Shown piece by piece: positions 1 to 9,967 of a stretch of DNA of 64,000 bases. The translations under genes and the position numbers were made by a program. Positions within the stretch are counted from its first letter, which is position 1; each line of letters opens with the position of its first letter. The stretch comes from Amphiduros pacificus (lineage: Eukaryota > Annelida > Polychaeta > Phyllodocida > Hesionidae). The DNA is taken from positions 22,023,704 through 22,087,703 of the forward strand of contig OX439005.1 of NCBI GenBank assembly GCA_949316495.1, written 5' to 3'. Under the pieces are notes generated by a model, which was given only the letters and a program-made list of their open reading frames with translations, did not search any database and had not been told where the DNA came from.

Positions 1-996
1 AAATTATTGATTGAGGTTGAGCGGAAAAGCCATGCGGACAATCTACTACGATGCCGAATGTTGGCCACAGTTCCTGTTATTATAACAGCTCACAAAACTC
101 TCAACAATAAAAAAGGAGTAATCAGATGCCCAGATTTAGTGGGAGTTTCTGAGGAGGAGATAGTGGATGAGCTCAAAGACCAGGATGTTGTTCAATGCAA
201 GCGGATATTTATAAAAAAGAACGGTGTCAAAATTCCTATCAATACGTTTATTCTGACATTTGAAGCAGCGCAGCTTCCAACATCTATTAAAGTTGGATAT
301 TTGAACGTTAGAGTTGATGTATTTATTCCAAACCCTCTGCGCTGCTTCAAGTGTCAGAGGTATGGACATGGATCTGATCGATGTAAAGGTAATGAAACAT
401 GTCCAAAATGTACCGCTCAGCACAGTGGAGACGATTGTTCTTCAAATATAATAAAATGTGTCAATTGCCAAGGCAATCATCCATCGTATTCGCGGAATTG
501 TCCTTCCTTTTTAAAAGAGAAGGAAATTCAGCGAATACGCCACACTGAAAACATTTCTTTTCCTGAGGCACGTAAACGTGTAGAAAGTTTGAACAATACA
601 AAAACATCCTATGCTAGCACTGTAAAAACGAAAGAAACCAAATCAATAGCGATTCAAACCGAAATAACATGGCCAATCAATGACAAAAATTATTCCTTTT
701 TTACAAAAACCTCTAAATCTTCAGCAACGTCAACTCAGACTACAACATCCACTATCCCAGTTATAACTCCACCAACAGCAACATCCACTAAACCCTCTTC
801 ACAAACTCCCTCCACATCATCCAGTAATACAAGTATCAATAGCAATAGACACAAATCAGACAAAAAAGAAATCAAAGATCAAGTTAAAAGTAAAATTAAT
901 AGAACTAAATCCTTAGAAAGGATGGACACAGGTGATCCTCCGGATATGAATTTTACTCCTGTGCACTCAAAGCATAATCGTAAACTTAATAAGTGA
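1..996 (+). CDS. LINE A1 ORF1, nucleic-acid-binding protein (5' partial)
   Basis: The reading frame is open from base 1 (AAA TTA TTG ATT GAG) and the copies at 27821 and 54029 show that about 75 codons lie outside the window. An RRM-like region precedes three zinc knuckles: CFKCQRYGHGSDRC (Cx2Cx4Hx4C), CPKCTAQHSGDDC (Cx2Cx3Hx4C) and CVNCQGNHPSYSRNC (Cx2Cx3Hx6C). The C-terminal 150 residues are Ser/Thr/Lys-rich and probably disordered. In I-group LINEs such proteins coat the element RNA and form the RNP. The stop TGA (994-996) lies two bases before the first ATG of ORF2, which suggests termination-reinitiation. Confidence 0.9.
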   Translation, partial: KLLIEVERKSHADNLLRCRMLATVPVIITAHKTLNNKKGVIRCPDLVGVSEEEIVDELKDQDVVQCKRIFIKKNGVKIPINTFILTFEAAQLPTSIKVGYLNVRVDVFIPNPLRCFKCQRYGHGSDRCKGNETCPKCTAQHSGDDCSSNIIKCVNCQGNHPSYSRNCPSFLKEKEIQRIRHTENISFPEARKRVESLNNTKTSYASTVKTKETKSIAIQTEITWPINDKNYSFFTKTSKSSATSTQTTTSTIPVITPPTATSTKPSSQTPSTSSSNTSINSNRHKSDKKEIKDQVKSKINRTKSLERMDTGDPPDMNFTPVHSKHNRKLNK

Positions 997-998
997 TT

Positions 999-3900
999 AT
1001 GCTGAATCATATATTTTTTCTCATTATTCTTAATATGGCTATCGGCAATATCATACAATGGAATTGTAGAGGATTTGAGGCAAACAGACCAGAACTGGAG
1101 TTACTAGCCCAAAAATATAATGCATCTATTATTTGTTTACAGGAAACTAATTTTAAAGATAACTCAACAACATTTAAGGGATATGTACCTTATAATAAAG
1201 TTGGTTCAATAGATGCAATGGACCGAGCACATGGCGGAGTTTCTATTTTTGTTAAATCCTGTATACCCCAAAGTAAAGTAACATTAAATACTAATTTACA
1301 AGCTTCTGCAGTCAGGATTACCCTGCACAATACATTAACAATATGTTCAGTATATTTGCCACCAAGTGAACCAATAAATATTACAGATTTAAATAACTTA
1401 ATAACTCAGCTGCCACAACCGTATATGCTAGTTGGTGACTTTAATGCTCACAACTATCTTTGGGGTGGCAGAAACAATACTGATGCCAAAGGACGTATAA
1501 TAGAAGATTTCTTAAATAACAATAGTTTGTGCCTTTGGAATGACGATTCTCCAACCTATTTACATCCTGCTACAGGCTCTTTAACATCAATAGATCTCTC
1601 CATGTGCACTCCAAATTTATTTTTAGACTATTCCTGGGAAGTAGAGGAAGATCAATGGGGTAGTGATCACTACCCCATTATTTTAAATAACCATTTTCCT
1701 CCACCAGATGAAAGAATCCCCAAGTGGAAATTTCATAAAGCCGATTGGGCAAAATTTCAAACATCCTGTTTCAATAGAATAACTCCAGAACTTTTTAACA
1801 ATGTAGATGATCCTCTTCAAGTTTTTACAGATACATTGTATGATATTGCTGATGGGTGTATTCCCAAATCAAAGCCAAATTCTAAAATTAAAGAAAAACC
1901 CTGGTTTAATGATGAGTGCAAAAAAGCTGTCAAGGAGCGCAAAAAAGCTCTGAAAAAATTTAATCGACAGCCAACTCAATATAATTTGCACCAATTTCGA
2001 GTAAAAAGAGCTAAAGCCTGTTATATTATTAAAATAAGCAAAAGAAAAAGTTGGAAGGATTATGTTTCCAAATTAAATACGCGTACACCGATTAAAAAAT
2101 GCTGGGATATGGTGCGTAAAATTTCGGGGAAGGGAGGTGGAGCAAGGATCAAACATCTAACTCATAATGGCCAATTAATTACAAATCCCACTGAAATAGG
2201 TAACACAATAGGTCAAACAATTTCCAAGAATTCCTCATCCAACAATTATTCTGCAAAATTTCAACAAATAAAAAATAGAAAAGAAAGAATCCAACTAAAT
2301 TTTATATCTCATAACTTGGAACAATATAATAAATCATTTACAATAGAAGATTTGAAACTTGCTTTGGATAAATCTCATGATACCGCTCCTGGGCCTGATC
2401 AAATTCACTACCAAATCCTTAAACACCTCCCTGATCAATCACTTGGGCATCTTTTAAATATTTTTAATAACATTTGGGAAAGTGGTGATTTTCCTCCTTC
2501 ATGGAGTGAAGCCACTATTATTCCCATTCCTAAGCCTGGCAAAGACTCCTCAGATTCAAATAATTATCGCCCCATTGCTTTAACCAGTTGTATCTGTAAA
2601 ACAATGGAGCGAATGATTAATGAGCGTTTAGTTTGGTTTTTAGAAACTGCAGCTTATATTTCTGTTGCACAGAGTGGCTTTAGAAAAACTTGAAGTACCA
2701 TTGACCACCTGGTACGTTTAGAGACATTTATAAGAGAGGGTTTTTTAAAAGGTGAGCATGTGGTTAGCATTTTCTTTGATTTAGAGAAAGCGTACGATAC
2801 TACATGGAAATTTGGAATAATGAGCGATTTATATGATATGGGATTAAGGGGTTGTTTACCCCTTTTTATTCAAAATTTTTTGTCAAATAGACAATTCAGG
2901 GTCCGAGTTGGTTCATCACTTTCTGATGCTTTTGATCAGGAAATGGGTGTTCCACAGGGAAGTATATTATCAGTCACCCTTTTTATTATTAAAATTAACA
3001 GCATTGTTGATTGTATGAGGCCTGGAGCAGATTGCTCACTTTTTGTTGATGATTTCAACTTAAGCTACAGGTCCACAAGCATGCATACAATAGAACGACA
3101 GCTCCAACAACACTTAAATAGATTACAAGAATGGGCTGATCATAACGGATTTAAGTTTTCTTTAAAGAAAACTGTGTGTATGCACTTTTGTAAAAAATGG
3201 AAGGTTCACCCAGATCCTGATCTTTATTTAGGCCAAACTCGGATACCTGTTGTCGAAGAAACCAAGTTTCTTGGACCTATTTTTGACAGGAAATTATCTT
3301 TTATTCCTCACATTAAATACGTTAAAAAGAAATGCCAGAAGGCATTAGATTTATTACGGGTTCTTGCCCATACCAATTGGGGAGGGGACCGCAATATTTT
3401 ATTGCAATTATACAGAGCGCTGGTACGTTCTAAGCTTGATTATGGGTGTATGATATATGGATCAGCACGCCCATCTTATATTAAAATGCTTGATCCTATA
3501 CAAAATCAAGGTTTAAGATTATGCCTTGGTGCATTTCGTACATCACCTGCAGATAGCTTGGCAATTGAGGCAGATGAACTGCCTCTTGATTTAAGAAGAG
3601 AAAAGCTTGCCCTTCAGTATGCTGCAAAAATTGCAGCTTGTCCAGACAATCCTGCACATGATATTATATTCAATCCAAATTATGTTGATATTTTTGAAAA
3701 TAAACCAAATACAATACCAACTTTTGGCATTCGCATCAAGGAATCTTTACAATCCTTAGATATAAATCCGAATCAAATAGCTAAATTTCAATATCCAGAA
3801 ACACCTCCATGGACCTATGAAACTTTAAATATTAATTTAGCCATGACGGAATTAAAGAAATACTCAACTGATCCATCCCTGTATATAAATAGATATAATG

Positions 3901-4730
3901 AAATAAAATCTATCTTCACTGGATATCAGTGTATATACACTGATGGATCGTTTGATGATGACAAGGCTGCTGCAGCTGCTGTTAAGGGCAGTCATATTTA
4001 TTCAGAACGTCTGCCAAATAAATCATCTATTTATTCTGCAGAACTTCATGCTTTATACCTAGCTTTAGATCATGTGGAGACTTCTCCACATCGGAAATTT
4101 TTAATATTTTCTGATTCTTTGTCTTGTTTACAAGCATTAAAAGCCAAGGATTGGAAAAATCCATTTATTTTAAATATCCTTGAACGGTATCATAAACTCT
4201 GTACTGAGGAAAATAAAGAGATTCGTTTTTACTGGATTCCCAGTCATATTGGAATCCTTGGAAATGAGGCTGCGGACCAAGCTGCCAAGGCAGCATTGGA
4301 TAAGCGGCCAATAAATATGTTTATACCTTATACAGAATTTAAGAAATATATTACTGTTTTTTTACGTTCTAAGTGGCAATCACGCTGGAACGAAGCTATT
4401 TTTAATAAACTACATGAAATTAAGCCTGTTCTAGGCAAAACTAAAGGTGCTATTAGAATTAACCGTAGAGAAGAGTCAGTTTTAACCCGTATAAGAATAG
4501 GTCATAGTCATTTGACGCACTGTTATCTGCTTAAAGGTGAAGATCAACCGGAATGTATTGGTTGTCAAAGGGCTTTGACTATTAAACATATTTTAATTGA
4601 GTGTTTCGATTTTGATATTATAAGAACTCAATATTTTAATGTACAAGATTTACATACGTTATTTGATACTGTAGATACTTCTGTGATAGTATCGTTTTTA
4701 ACTCACATAGGACTTTATAATCAGTTTTAA
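999..4730 (+). pseudogene. LINE A1 ORF2: endonuclease-RT-RNase H, one nonsense codon
   Basis: About 1243 codons in one frame, broken only by a TGA at 2691-2693, where intact copy A3 has CGA. The frame resumes without shift. Endonuclease motifs: QWNCRGF, CLQETNF, VGDFNAHNYLWGG, SIDLSM, GSDHYPI. RT motifs: FFDLEKAYD, GVPQGSILS, LFVDDFN (FVDD catalytic box). RNase H: IYTDGSFDDD, SAELHALYLAL, FSDSLSCLQAL, GNEAADQAAKAA. A Cys/His cluster (CIGCQRALTIKHILIEC) closes the protein. The enzyme would nick target DNA and reverse-transcribe element RNA at the nick. The ATG at 999 is preferred over a GTG at 993; a later ATG at 1035 directly before the endonuclease is also possible. Confidence 0.92.
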
Positions 4731-5054
4731 GGGCAGAGCTTTTGTTTATTTATGTCATTGACTTATTTATCAAGAACTGCAAAACATCATACTGATAAAG
4801 TCTTTTAAACAAATTATACATATTTATTATATTTGATTGATATTATATAAATGCTGTTCACAGTTGATAAATTCTTGTGTTATCTACATATTGTATTAAC
4901 ATTTACATTTTGTTTCTAGTCAATATTACGTTTGTATTTTTACTGTTTTGGCACTTTATTGTGTCAATATGAAACCATTCATTCATTTTTACCATTTTTA
5001 GGCACTAAATAACCTTAGTGGTTGATGTGCCTCTAAGCAACCATTCATTCATTC
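4731..5054 (+). repeat. LINE A1 3' UTR with terminal stem-loop and (ATTC)n tail
   Basis: The 3' UTR contains a potential two-part stem-loop at 5001-5031 (GGCAC pairing with GTGCC outside, AACC pairing with GGTT inside) followed by the ATTC microsatellite tail. The same arrangement ends copies A2, A3 and A4. It is a plausible recognition element for the element's own RT. Confidence 0.7.
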
Positions 5055-5084
5055 TGACGTCACTAAGATGACACTTTCCTCTAT

Positions 5085-6500
5085 CACGTCATAATGCTTA
5101 TCTTGCTTGCAATGTCAATATGATCTTTCTACTCCAATTATTGACAAAATAAAAGACTGAGCAGGAGTCAAGGTTGGTGGATCAACAAGCGTCTTAATTT
5201 CGTTCTAAAATGGGAGAGTCAGAATATAAACACAAATCCTGCATACGGAATGGAATTAACAGGGGTAAGATAAAAAACAAGCTCATTACATCACCCCCTT
5301 CTTCAGTTGAGTTCTGTACCTCTAAGAGTGTGTGTATTTATCGAATGAAATATATTAAATAATAAAGTGCTGATAAGTGTTTTTGTATATTTGCTAATGA
5401 ATATACATGAAATGTCTCTCTGAGTCCTCATGCAAATACTATGATAACTGATCATATTTATAAAATAAAATAAACACCATGCTCTGAAAGCATACAAAGT
5501 ATTTTAGGCACCTTTAACACACCAACTTGTAATAAACTTCAAATTACAAACTAACCAATATCCTTTTAAACAGTGAACATTTTTTGTGGCACATCAAAAT
5601 TAACATTTGGCACAACACCATTTGGATGTAATAATATTCAAAATAAACCTTTGGTTACAAATAACATTTTGTTACCCTGTACATAATAAATGATATTTTA
5701 CACTCAGATGTGCTCAATATTGAAAGTTGATAACACTCAATATTATCCTAAGTCATGATCTAATCACCAAACTTGGCAGGCAATCTTCACTGCCGCCTTG
5801 GCCTTGCAGGTGTATGGCTTTTCTCTTGGGATGGGGATCCCAACTGTCTATTCTCACTTAATGGTTTCTCTCCATTGTTTGTCCCAGGTTGGTCTGAGAC
5901 TTGGGGTGTTGGAGGCATGTTTGGAAGTGGTTCTGGGGCAACCTCTATTGGATCTGTCTCCACCAGTAAAGGCTCCTCTCCAGTATGAATCACTTTCTTA
6001 AAATGGCTGCTATTGTGGGCCTTCATCTCCTGTCCCCTCTGGGCTACCACCATGGAACCCTTGCATTCCAGCAATTGGAAAGGCTGGCTTTGAAACTTGG
6101 AGACAAGCTTTCTTTTCTTCTTGGTGAGAGTTTCTACCAATTTTTGCCACGTTTTCACAGGTTTTAAAAGCACAAAAACAAATTTCATCGTTGCCATTGT
6201 AAAAGACTGAGCAGGAGGCAATGCTGGTGGTCTTTATTTTGTTCTAAAATAGGAGAGTCAAAATACACACATGAACCCTGCATAAGGAACAGAATTAAAA
6301 AGGGGAACATAAATAACATGTCCATTACAGGTCTTTTGTATATAAAATATTCAGCTGAAAGAAGTGTTTACCTTGCTCGCAACGTCAAGACGTCTTCATT
6401 GCAGGTTAAATCATCTTTCTACTCCAATTATTGACGAAACTGTGGTCTTTTGTGTGTGTAATATTCAGTTGAAATAAGTGTGCATCTCGTGGCCTCACGC
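5085..6500 (-). mobile_element. Fossil Gypsy-like LTR retroelement fragment (broken)
   Basis: Two diverged repeats in the same orientation, about 5085-5310 and 6200-6450 with some rearrangement, share blocks such as CTACTCCAATTATTGAC and AAAGACTGAGCAGGAG and look like LTR remnants. Between them, on the reverse strand (6221-5787), a short coding remnant resembles the C-terminal end of a Gypsy-type integrase. No other pol domain remains, so most of the internal region has been lost. It is an old, broken copy. Family assignment is tentative. Confidence 0.5.
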
Positions 6501-6537
6501 AACTGTGTTTACCTTGCCATTTCATATTATTGTCGGT

Positions 6538-6770
6538 TCACTTAATAATAATAATAATACTAATGGGGACAATATATTTATTGTTCTCAGATGATCTAAG
6601 AGGTCTAGTACCACATTTAGGTATCAGCAATTGTGATAGGTATTCAGGTGCCTTGACACTTTGTACCTTCCACGTTAGCAATGCTATTTCAGAGTAATTT
6701 TTTCCAACGACTGAGAAGACTGACCAATCTGAGGGCAGCTGGGTGTGGCTAAGTTCCATCCGCTTCAAGA
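6538..6770 (-). mobile_element. L2-like LINE scrap (RT C-terminal region)
   Basis: The reverse-strand translation contains SEIALLTWKVQSVKAPEYLS and RPLRSSENNKYIVP. These align with the RT C-terminal region of the E-type LINE at 42222-43192 (IALLTWKIQNGMAPEYLN, then LRSAQKNEYIIP). Both ends are truncated and an AAT-rich run lies at the 3' side. Diverged, so older than the other copies. Confidence 0.6.
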
Positions 6771-7143
6771 TTTTTTTGACCAGGTATCAGTTGAATTAGA
6801 CCTTATATGGCACTGATATTCATGGTAATTCATTTTTCCACATGAACTATCAAATAATAATTTTTTTTTTTTTTGATGGAGAACAAGTTAATGGGTTGCC
6901 GTATTTGCTCTCTCCTCGAGGATGTTCTCAAATGGAAGGTGCTTACCAGTCATGTGACAGAATGGTTGGGCATCCTTTCTTCTTTCCTTATTAAGATATC
7001 ACAAACCAGATATGAGGTACGGCATCCCTGTTGTCTGGACAGGCCATTTAATGCTACAATTCCAATTTTTATTTCTACTTTTTTTATTGTTCTTACTGCC
7101 CGAATAATTTGAGAACAGAGATATGATACATCAGGGCTTTTGT
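6771..7143. other. Spacer, no gene recognised
   Basis: A poly-T run near 6862-6873 and unremarkable sequence. Short open frames on both strands match nothing I know. Confidence 0.5.
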
Positions 7144-7183
7144 TTCTAATAATAATAATAATAATAATAATAAAATTTATATC

Positions 7184-7215
7184 GCGCTGATACCAGAGAA
7201 TTCTGTTCATAGCGC
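7184..7215 (-). other. 3'-terminal stem-loop of LINE B1
   Basis: On the reverse strand GCGCT...AGCGC forms an outer stem, with a weaker inner CAGA/TCTG pairing, immediately before ATATAAATTTTATT and the tail. The same structure is found in E' (42251-42282, 42709-42740), B4 (60649-60681) and the mini-insertion at 25541-25574. Confidence 0.65.
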
Positions 7216-9363
7216 TGTGTTCAGAACATGAGTTCTGAAAAGGTGAGTTTTTAGTCTACTCTTAAAAGAGTCGACTGTTCTGCTAATCCTGATATTTAAT
7301 GGTAGAGCATTCCAAAGCTTGGGGCTGACCGCAGAGAAAGCTCTATCACCTATTGTCCTTAGCCGCATGCTCGGCTCGCATAGGTGGGTACCATAATTAG
7401 ATCTAAGGTCACGTTCTCCCGTTTTCACCTGTAAGAGATCGCGCAGGTAAGAAGGCGCTTTTCCATTTAGAGCTTTCCAAGTGAACAGTAAAATTTTAAA
7501 TTTTATTCTAGCATGTACGGGGAGCCAGTGCAGTTCTTTCAACTTTTCAGATATATGATCAAACTTCCTCAGTCTCCCCACCACCCGTGCTGCAGCGTTC
7601 TGCAGGTATTGCAGTTTCTTTATTTCCGATTTTGGCAGGCCTGCTAGAAGTCCATTTCCATAGTCCAAAGTGGATGTCACAAAGGCATGTGTCAGGGTAA
7701 TAGCCGTTTTCTCATCAAGACAGCGTCTAATGGCAGATAAGTTTCTTATATGGTAATAGCCCTTTTTACACATTTTCCTAACTTGTGCTTTCATGTTCAA
7801 GTTGGAATCTAATGTTATGCCAAGGTCAACCACACTACTTGAAGGTGATATAATTGAATCCCCAACCCTGACAGAGGTTGGTATATCTGCATTCACATCA
7901 CGGGTGTCCGTGCAGAGTAGCATTTCAGTCTTACCATCATTAATTTTCATTTTATTTGATATCAGAAAGGCTCTGACCTCATCCACACATTTTTCAAGTT
8001 CATTTATACTAATTGCACTATTTTTTCCAGATGAGTGTTCTACAGGGATGTAGATTTGCGTGTCATCCGCATAGATGTGATAGCCCATTTTATACTTCTT
8101 TAATATATCCGCTAAAGGGGACATATATATTGAGAAAAGAATTGGTCCCAGGACCGAGCCCTGAGGAACCCCATACTTTATAGCCTTTAGAGTCGACCTT
8201 TGGAGTCCAACCTTGACACACTGTTTTCTATTACTTAGATAAGACTTTATCCAATCTAGAGCAGGACCTTCAATACCACAACGCATTTTTAGTCTATTGA
8301 ATAATATAGTGTGGTCTATAGTGTCAAATGCAGCCGATAAATCTAGTAGCAGTAGTATAACTGATTTCTTTTTGTCAAGATTTATCAAAATATCATTTTG
8401 TACCCTGAGCAAAGCTGTCTCAGTGCTGTGATATTCTTTATATGCAGATTGGAAGGTATCGGTTAGTCCATTTTTTACTAAGTGTGGTATTAGTTGATTA
8501 GATACTGCACGTTCCGTTAGTTTTGAGATGTAGCTGAGATTTGATACGGGCCTGTAGTTTTTCTCTATTAGTTCTAGACCAAGCTTTTTTAGTAAGGGTT
8601 TGATTATAGCAAGCTTCATGTTTTCAGTCACATTTGCCTCAGTTAGCGACTTATTTATGATAATTGTGATTATTGGCAGAAGGTCCTCCATGAGATCATA
8701 TAATAACCATGCGGGGAAGGGATCCAGCTCACATGACTTCTTTGCAGATTTTCTAACTAATTTCCTGACTTCACTCAGGGTCAGTGGGACGAACCTGTCT
8801 AATTTATGCAAGGTTGGTTTCTCGTGTGTAGCCCCTATAGTGCTGTCATCTGGCGATGGAGTTTGGTTTGTAGGTGTCAGGTCAATGTTGTGTCTGATTA
8901 AATCGATTTTTTCCAAGAAAAAATTATTGAATTTATTTGCCTGTTCAGTATCATCACATGACTTAGGCATGGGGGTATCTTTAGGCTTGTGCATTATTCT
9001 GTCAATGACTTTGAAAAGTTTTTTCGGGTCATGCTTATTTTCAGTGACTAAGTTGGCAAAATAATTTGATTGTGCTTTTTTCAATAATGCATTATATTTA
9101 TTTTTCCCTATAGTATAGCGCTCTTTGTCAATCTGTAATCCGGTCTTGTTCATTTTTCTCTCAAGTCTTCTCTTAAGGGATCTCTCATTTTTTAGATGGT
9201 CATTCATCCATGGAGCCATATTTCGATGTGAGACACAGGCAGATTTCATGGGGGCATGTTTATCCAGTACGGTAGTTAGCTTTGAATCATAGTAATCCAC
9301 TAAATCCTTTAGAGAGAGTTTATCCCAGTCTGATCTAGTATGAATAATTGATTTAATATCTTG
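7207..9363 (-). CDS. LINE B1 ORF2 fragment: complete reverse transcriptase, no endonuclease
   Basis: The first Met of this open frame is at 9300, but the frame stays open upstream to the truncation point. It begins just after the endonuclease. RT motifs in order: KNYRPVSNLSYISKL, LLLLDLSAAFDTIDH, GVPQGSVLGPILFS, YHIYADDTQIY (catalytic YADD), VVDLGITLDSNL. The L2/CR1-type C-terminal region follows: ELHWLPVHARIKFKILLFTW, then WNALPLNIR and FKSRLKTHLFRTH. The RT reading frame is unbroken over about 700 codons and retains both catalytic aspartates of the YADD box. Without the endonuclease and ORF1 the copy cannot be autonomous. Confidence 0.9.
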   Translation of the reverse strand, partial: QDIKSIIHTRSDWDKLSLKDLVDYYDSKLTTVLDKHAPMKSACVSHRNMAPWMNDHLKNERSLKRRLERKMNKTGLQIDKERYTIGKNKYNALLKKAQSNYFANLVTENKHDPKKLFKVIDRIMHKPKDTPMPKSCDDTEQANKFNNFFLEKIDLIRHNIDLTPTNQTPSPDDSTIGATHEKPTLHKLDRFVPLTLSEVRKLVRKSAKKSCELDPFPAWLLYDLMEDLLPIITIIINKSLTEANVTENMKLAIIKPLLKKLGLELIEKNYRPVSNLSYISKLTERAVSNQLIPHLVKNGLTDTFQSAYKEYHSTETALLRVQNDILINLDKKKSVILLLLDLSAAFDTIDHTILFNRLKMRCGIEGPALDWIKSYLSNRKQCVKVGLQRSTLKAIKYGVPQGSVLGPILFSIYMSPLADILKKYKMGYHIYADDTQIYIPVEHSSGKNSAISINELEKCVDEVRAFLISNKMKINDGKTEMLLCTDTRDVNADIPTSVRVGDSIISPSSSVVDLGITLDSNLNMKAQVRKMCKKGYYHIRNLSAIRRCLDEKTAITLTHAFVTSTLDYGNGLLAGLPKSEIKKLQYLQNAAARVVGRLRKFDHISEKLKELHWLPVHARIKFKILLFTWKALNGKAPSYLRDLLQVKTGERDLRSNYGTHLCEPSMRLRTIGDRAFSAVSPKLWNALPLNIRISRTVDSFKSRLKTHLFRTHVLNTAL

Positions 9364-9419
9364 TCTTCTAGCATAATTAACAGTACTAAAGGCAGGATAT
9401 TTGTTTAATATTTTATTAT

Positions 9420-9915
9420 TTAAAAATCAACATGCATATTCATACATTCATTATTAATCATATTGTCATTTTTATATTGAGCTTCAATGTTGAAGACTTG
9501 CTCAGTATATGTGTATATTTTCAGTTTATCATGCTTCATGTCATAACTGTAAAAATTCCTTTGATGCTGTATATTAAATACGTATGAATTTGTACATGGT
9601 GTTTTTGTAGTATTTAAGTGATGTTTAAAAGAATTTGCAAAAATATCACAATCACTTCCATCACTATCATAATCAATTTCATTGATATCACAATATTTTA
9701 AAAATCGTTCATTTTTAGCTGGATATATTGTCTTTTCAATATTAGTAACATCAACTGTCATTCTCATATCCCCTAAATCCCATCATTCATCAATTTTCCT
9801 TTTCCTATTAGACATCTGGTGGCTAAATCTACTGTAACAGCAATCACCAAATTCACAGTGACCAAAATCTTCAAAATTCCTACATATAGTTTGATTTACA
9901 GATCTGAGGTATCTA
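9420..9915 (-). pseudogene. Unassigned coding-like fragment with a CCCH-like motif
   Basis: One reverse frame from about 9912 to 9420 is open except for a single in-frame TGA. It starts with CRNFEDFGHCEFGDCCYSRF followed by SH, which resembles a CCCH zinc finger (Cx8Cx5C, then His), then basic NRKRK, then an acidic region (DINEIDYDSDGSDCDIF). It is flanked by the tail of B2 on one side and the truncated 5' end of B1 on the other. It could be part of another LINE ORF1, since L2-type ORF1 proteins can carry CCCH fingers, or an exon of a lost host gene. I cannot decide. Confidence 0.35.
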
Positions 9916-9921
9916 TGGCTC

Positions 9922-9967
<46 letters not shown>

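Larger units (their letters stand above)
1..5054 (+). mobile_element. LINE family A, copy A1 (I-group, RNase H-bearing), 5' end outside window
   Basis: Two-ORF non-LTR retrotransposon: ORF1 with zinc knuckles, ORF2 with endonuclease, reverse transcriptase and RNase H, then a 320-bp 3' UTR and an (ATTC)n tail ending near 5054. The RNase H domain after the RT and the RRM-plus-zinc-knuckle ORF1 place it in the I group (I, Nimb, Ingi and relatives); Nimb, common in molluscs, is my best guess. The window opens inside ORF1, so the 5' UTR is missing. Four other copies (A2 to A5) lie in the window, all on the same strand. Near-identity to A2 and A4 suggests recent activity. One in-frame stop interrupts ORF2. 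Confidence 0.93.
7144..9364 (-). mobile_element. L2/CR1-like LINE family B, copy B1, 5' truncated
   Basis: Reverse-strand copy whose 5' end falls near 9364, where similarity to B2 stops. It runs through the RT to a short 3' UTR and an (ATT)n tail at 7149-7173. Alignment by eye with B2 over about 1.9 kb shows only scattered differences, so both inserted recently. A stem-loop (7184-7215) directly precedes the tail. Confidence 0.9.

Noticed and set aside
4980-5054. ATTC repeats and other regularly spaced short repeats as a CRISPR-like array
   Set aside because: Eukaryotic context, no spacers, and position always at LINE A 3' ends; simple LINE tails.
5787-6221. 144-codon reverse open frame as a host gene
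   Set aside because: Composition and ending resemble a Gypsy-type integrase C-terminus between LTR-like repeats; treated as part of a fossil.
8600-9064. 154-codon forward open frame, and its twin at 11195-11659
   Set aside because: Exact antisense of the LINE B RT coding region; present in both copies only because the sense sequence is conserved.
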